This document shows positions 6,640 through 8,396 of a stretch of DNA of 8,396 nt, piece by piece. Each line of letters begins with the position of its first letter. The stretch's first letter is position 1. The notes beneath the pieces were generated by a model. The model was not told the origin of the DNA. It did not search any database and saw only the letters and a list, made by a program, of their open reading frames with translations. Source of the stretch: an uncultured Ardenticatenia bacterium (lineage in GTDB: Bacteria; Chloroflexota; Anaerolineae; Promineifilales; Promineifilaceae); NCBI GenBank assembly GCA_937858165.1, contig CALLZA010000558.1, forward strand, positions 1-8,396, written 5' to 3'. A program made the position numbers and the translations under genes.

Positions 6640-8087
6640 CAACCCTTCACCACGGCCACGGGCACCAGTCGCGCCACCTTGCGGGCGATGCCCGCGCCGT
6701 GGACGACCTCGATGACCTGATCCACGTCCTTGTAGGCCCCCGGTGCTTCTTCGGCCAGCCCGGCCAGGCTGCCGGCGCGCACACGGATGCCCCGCTCCTC
6801 CAACTCGCGGCGCAACTCACCCCCCTGCACTTCGCGCTTGGCCTGTGCCCGGCTCATCGTCCGCCCCGCGCCGTGGCAGGTGGAGCCAAAGCTCTGGGCC
6901 ATCGACCCTTCCGTGCCCACCAGCACCCAACTGGCCGTACCCATCGAGCCGGGCACAAGCACCGGCTGGCCGATGGCGCGGTAGACCGCCGGCAGCACCG
7001 GCGAGCCGGGGCCGAACGCCCGCGTCGCCCCCTTGCGATGGACGCAGACAGTCATGCGCCGCCCGTCCACCTCGTGCTCCTCGATCTTGGCCATGTTGTG
7101 GGCGATGTCGTAGATCTGATAGACACTCGGGTTGGCCACTTTGCCGCGCAAGGTGTCATCGAAGCTGCGGCGGATGAGGTGGGTCAGGAGCTGGCGATTG
7201 CAGAAGGCGAAGTTGGCCGCGCCCTTCATGGCCGCCAGATACTCCTGCCCCTCCGGGCTGCTCAAGGGGGCACAGACCAGCTCGCGGTCGGGCAACTGGA
7301 TGTTGTACTTGTGGACGACCTTCTGGAAGCGGGCGACGTAGTCGGTGCAGACCTGGTGGCCGAAGCCGCGCGAGCCGCAGTGAATCTGGGCCACGATCTG
7401 GCCGGGGAAGAGCCCCATCGCCGCCGCGGCCGTCTCGTCGAACACCTCATCGACGACGTCAACCTCGATGAAGTGGTTACCCGCGCCCAGCGTACCCAAT
7501 TGGTCGCGCGCCCGCTCATAGGCCCGAGGGCTGATCTTGTCTGGGTCGGCGCCATCGATGCGGCCGTTCTCTTCGGTGCGCTCCAGGTCCATCTCGGTGG
7601 CGTAGCCGCGCTTCAACGCCCAGCGCGCGCCCTGGCGCACCACTTCGGCCATCTCCTTGTTGTTCAGCTTGAACTCGCCGCCGCGGCCGACACCGTGGGG
7701 GCAGTTGCGTTGCAGTTGCGTCGCCAACTCGTCGAGGTAGGGAGCGATCTCCTCGCGGCTGAGGCGCGTGCCCAGCAGGCGCACGCCACAGTTGATGTCG
7801 TAGCCGACGCCGCCGGGGGAGATGACCCCGTCCGGTGTCTGCGTGGCGACGACGCCGCCGATGGGGAAGCCGTACCCCTGGTGGATGTCGGGCATGGCCA
7901 GAGCGTAGCCGACGATGCCCGGCAGCGTTGCGCTATTGACCAGTTGATCGAGACTCTTGTCGCCCAGTGCCGCTTGCAGCAGCTCAGCGTCGGCGTAGAA
8001 GCGCGCCGGCACGCGCATGTCGTGGCGATGGGTCTTCGGTATCTCGTACAAGTAGGGCGAAATTCGCTTGAGGTCTCCCTGATTCAT
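6639..8087 (-). CDS. rtcB: RtcB family RNA ligase (RNA-splicing ligase)
   Basis: Joins RNA 2',3'-cyclic-phosphate or 3'-phosphate ends to 5'-OH ends using GTP and Mn2+, in tRNA splicing or repair of cleaved RNA. The full-length 482-aa product keeps the known active-site residues, by alignment to Pyrococcus RtcB: metal ligands D97 and C100 in [12 protein letters not shown]204 and H205 in [10 protein letters not shown]236 in [11 protein letters not shown] and H330 in YDIAHN. H405 in [10 protein letters not shown] is the guanylated His. Nothing is truncated. ATG at 8087-8085 has a strong ribosome site. The stop overlaps the GT9 start. No archease (its activating partner) gene is in the window. 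Its promoter should lie to the right, in or beyond the repeat at 8111-8163, where genomic sequence soon ends. Confidence 0.97.
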   Translation of the reverse strand: MNQGDLKRISPYLYEIPKTHRHDMRVPARFYADAELLQAALGDKSLDQLVNSATLPGIVGYALAMPDIHQGYGFPIGGVVATQTPDGVISPGGVGYDINCGVRLLGTRLSREEIAPYLDELATQLQRNCPHGVGRGGEFKLNNKEMAEVVRQGARWALKRGYATEMDLERTEENGRIDGADPDKISPRAYERARDQLGTLGAGNHFIEVDVVDEVFDETAAAAMGLFPGQIVAQIHCGSRGFGHQVCTDYVARFQKVVHKYNIQLPDRELVCAPLSSPEGQEYLAAMKGAANFAFCNRQLLTHLIRRSFDDTLRGKVANPSVYQIYDIAHNMAKIEEHEVDGRRMTVCVHRKGATRAFGPGSPVLPAVYRAIGQPVLVPGSMGTASWVLVGTEGSMAQSFGSTCHGAGRTMSRAQAKREVQGGELRRELEERGIRVRAGSLAGLAEEAPGAYKDVDQVIEVVHGAGIARKVARLVPVAVVKG

Positions 8088-8093
8088 GGGTCA

Positions 8094-8099
8094 CTCCTT
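8094..8099 (-). promoter_or_regulatory. strong Shine-Dalgarno of rtcB
   Basis: On the minus strand AAGGAG (8099-8094) is 6 nt before the ATG at 8087, an ideal ribosome site that confirms the rtcB start. Confidence 0.85.
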
Positions 8100-8110
8100 A
8101 AGACAAGCGT

Positions 8111-8163
8111 CCACAGATTACACGGATTTCAAAGATTCAGAGAGTAATCTGTGAAATCTGTGG
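8111..8163. repeat. palindromic intergenic repeat, copy 2 (9-bp CACAGATT units)
   Basis: The left arm, 8111-8137, is three 9-bp units: CCACAGATT, ACACGGATT and TCAAAGATT. The right arm, 8146-8163, is AATCTGTGAAATCTGTGG, two units in inverse orientation, with CAGAGAGT between. The outer units pair exactly, so the RNA can fold. It lies 23 bp upstream of the rtcB start and would fall in its leader or promoter. Compared with copy 1 it has one extra unit on the left, as expected for a repeat that grows or shrinks by 9-bp steps. Confidence 0.85.
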
Positions 8164-8191
8164 ACTCTTTTACTTATACATCAAACACAAT

Positions 8192-8261
8192 CTGTCTCTT
8201 ATACACATCTGACGCTGCCGACGAGCGATCTAGTGTAGATCTCGGTGGTCGCCGTATCATT
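8192..8261 (+). other. Illumina Nextera sequencing adapter (artefact, not genomic)
   Basis: 8192-8210 is the 19-bp Tn5 mosaic end CTGTCTCTTATACACATCT. 8211-8224 is GACGCTGCCGACGA, the rest of the i5-side Nextera read primer in reverse complement. 8225-8232 is GCGATCTA, the reverse complement of the standard i5 index TAGATCGC (N501/S501). 8233-8261, starting GTGTAGATCTCGGTGGTCGC, is the reverse complement of the P5 flow-cell sequence, complete to its end. All blocks are in the correct order without a gap. It came from reads longer than their insert and was not trimmed before assembly. Confidence 0.98.
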
Positions 8262-8396
8262 AAAAAAAAAACAAATACAGATATCAGCGTGCAACGGGAC
8301 ACAATCAAAACAAACACACTATGTAGCGTCGATAGATGACATCTAACGATCAAACACGAACCAGATAAAATGACAGCTACGTGCGACTATACACGA
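8262..8396 (+). other. post-adapter read-through tail (artefact)
   Basis: Directly after the P5 end come ten A bases (8262-8271), then about 125 A-rich bases with no coding character. This is what base callers give when the template has run out beyond the flow-cell oligo. Composition shifts sharply from the GC-rich genome. It should not be treated as biology. Confidence 0.9.

Noticed and set aside
6564..8147. 527-aa open frame on the + strand opposite rtcB, and a 271-aa frame opposite GT9 (5905-6720)
   Set aside because: Antisense shadows in GC-rich DNA. The minus-strand frames carry complete RtcB and GT9 motifs, while these show repetitive His/Arg/Ala composition and no domain.
5456..8163. 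The two palindromic repeats as a CRISPR array or IS ends
   Set aside because: Only two copies, 2.6 kb apart, flanking ordinary genes in opposite orientation, with no spacers, no cas genes and no transposase between them.
8192..8210. Tn5 mosaic end as evidence of a natural Tn5 insertion
   Set aside because: It continues into the Nextera primer, index and P5 sequence, which exist only in sequencing libraries. No transposase gene or target duplication is present.
8151..8339. 62-aa open reading frame at the right end
   Set aside because: Most of it is translated Nextera adapter and post-adapter tail, so it is not a gene.

Overview
The window looks like one contig from a GC-rich, probably environmental bacterium, with a sequencing artefact at its right end. 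The gene content is a ChvE-type sugar-binding lipoprotein with an Ala/Glu/Pro linker, a DUF3467 protein, a bacterial translin, a GT9 glycosyltransferase and RtcB. Together with the codon use and the intergenic CCACAGATT palindromes, this suggests a Chloroflexota (Anaerolineae/Caldilineae-like) member. That assignment is inferred from gene style, not from a marker gene.

Left block (about 110-4358, + strand): a three-gene ABC importer operon for monosaccharides of the ChvE-GguA-GguB (MmsA/MmsB) type. A lipoprotein-anchored binding protein (182-1360) is followed by two strong hairpins (1371-1402 and 1408-1461). Next come the double-domain ATPase (1539-3065) and the permease (3076-4293), closed by a clear intrinsic terminator (4323-4358). 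The binding protein captures the sugar, GguB forms the channel and GguA powers it. The hairpins probably keep binding-protein mRNA more abundant than the downstream part. Bases 1-109 hold no gene I can support.

Middle block (4384-5446, + strand): a promoter candidate, then two tightly coupled small genes. The first is a DUF3467 protein. The second is a translin-superfamily protein that keeps the acidic residues of the catalytic (TRAX-like) branch.

Right block (5515-8087, - strand): rtcB (RNA 3'-phosphate/5'-OH ligase) followed by a GT9-family glycosyltransferase whose start overlaps the rtcB stop (TGATG). This pair converges on the translin gene. The gap between them holds a palindrome built of 9-bp units, and a second copy lies just upstream of rtcB.

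Right end (8192-8396): not genomic. 8192-8261 is a complete Illumina Nextera i5-side adapter (mosaic end, linker, index, P5 complement). 8262-8396 is an A-run followed by A-rich sequence of the kind produced when a read runs past its template. Genomic sequence should be taken to end at about 8191.

I found no CRISPR array, tRNA, rRNA or transposase. The least routine genuine biology is the bacterial translin with a conserved acidic quartet near rtcB, the substituted GT9 catalytic motif, and the 9-bp-unit palindromic repeat family.
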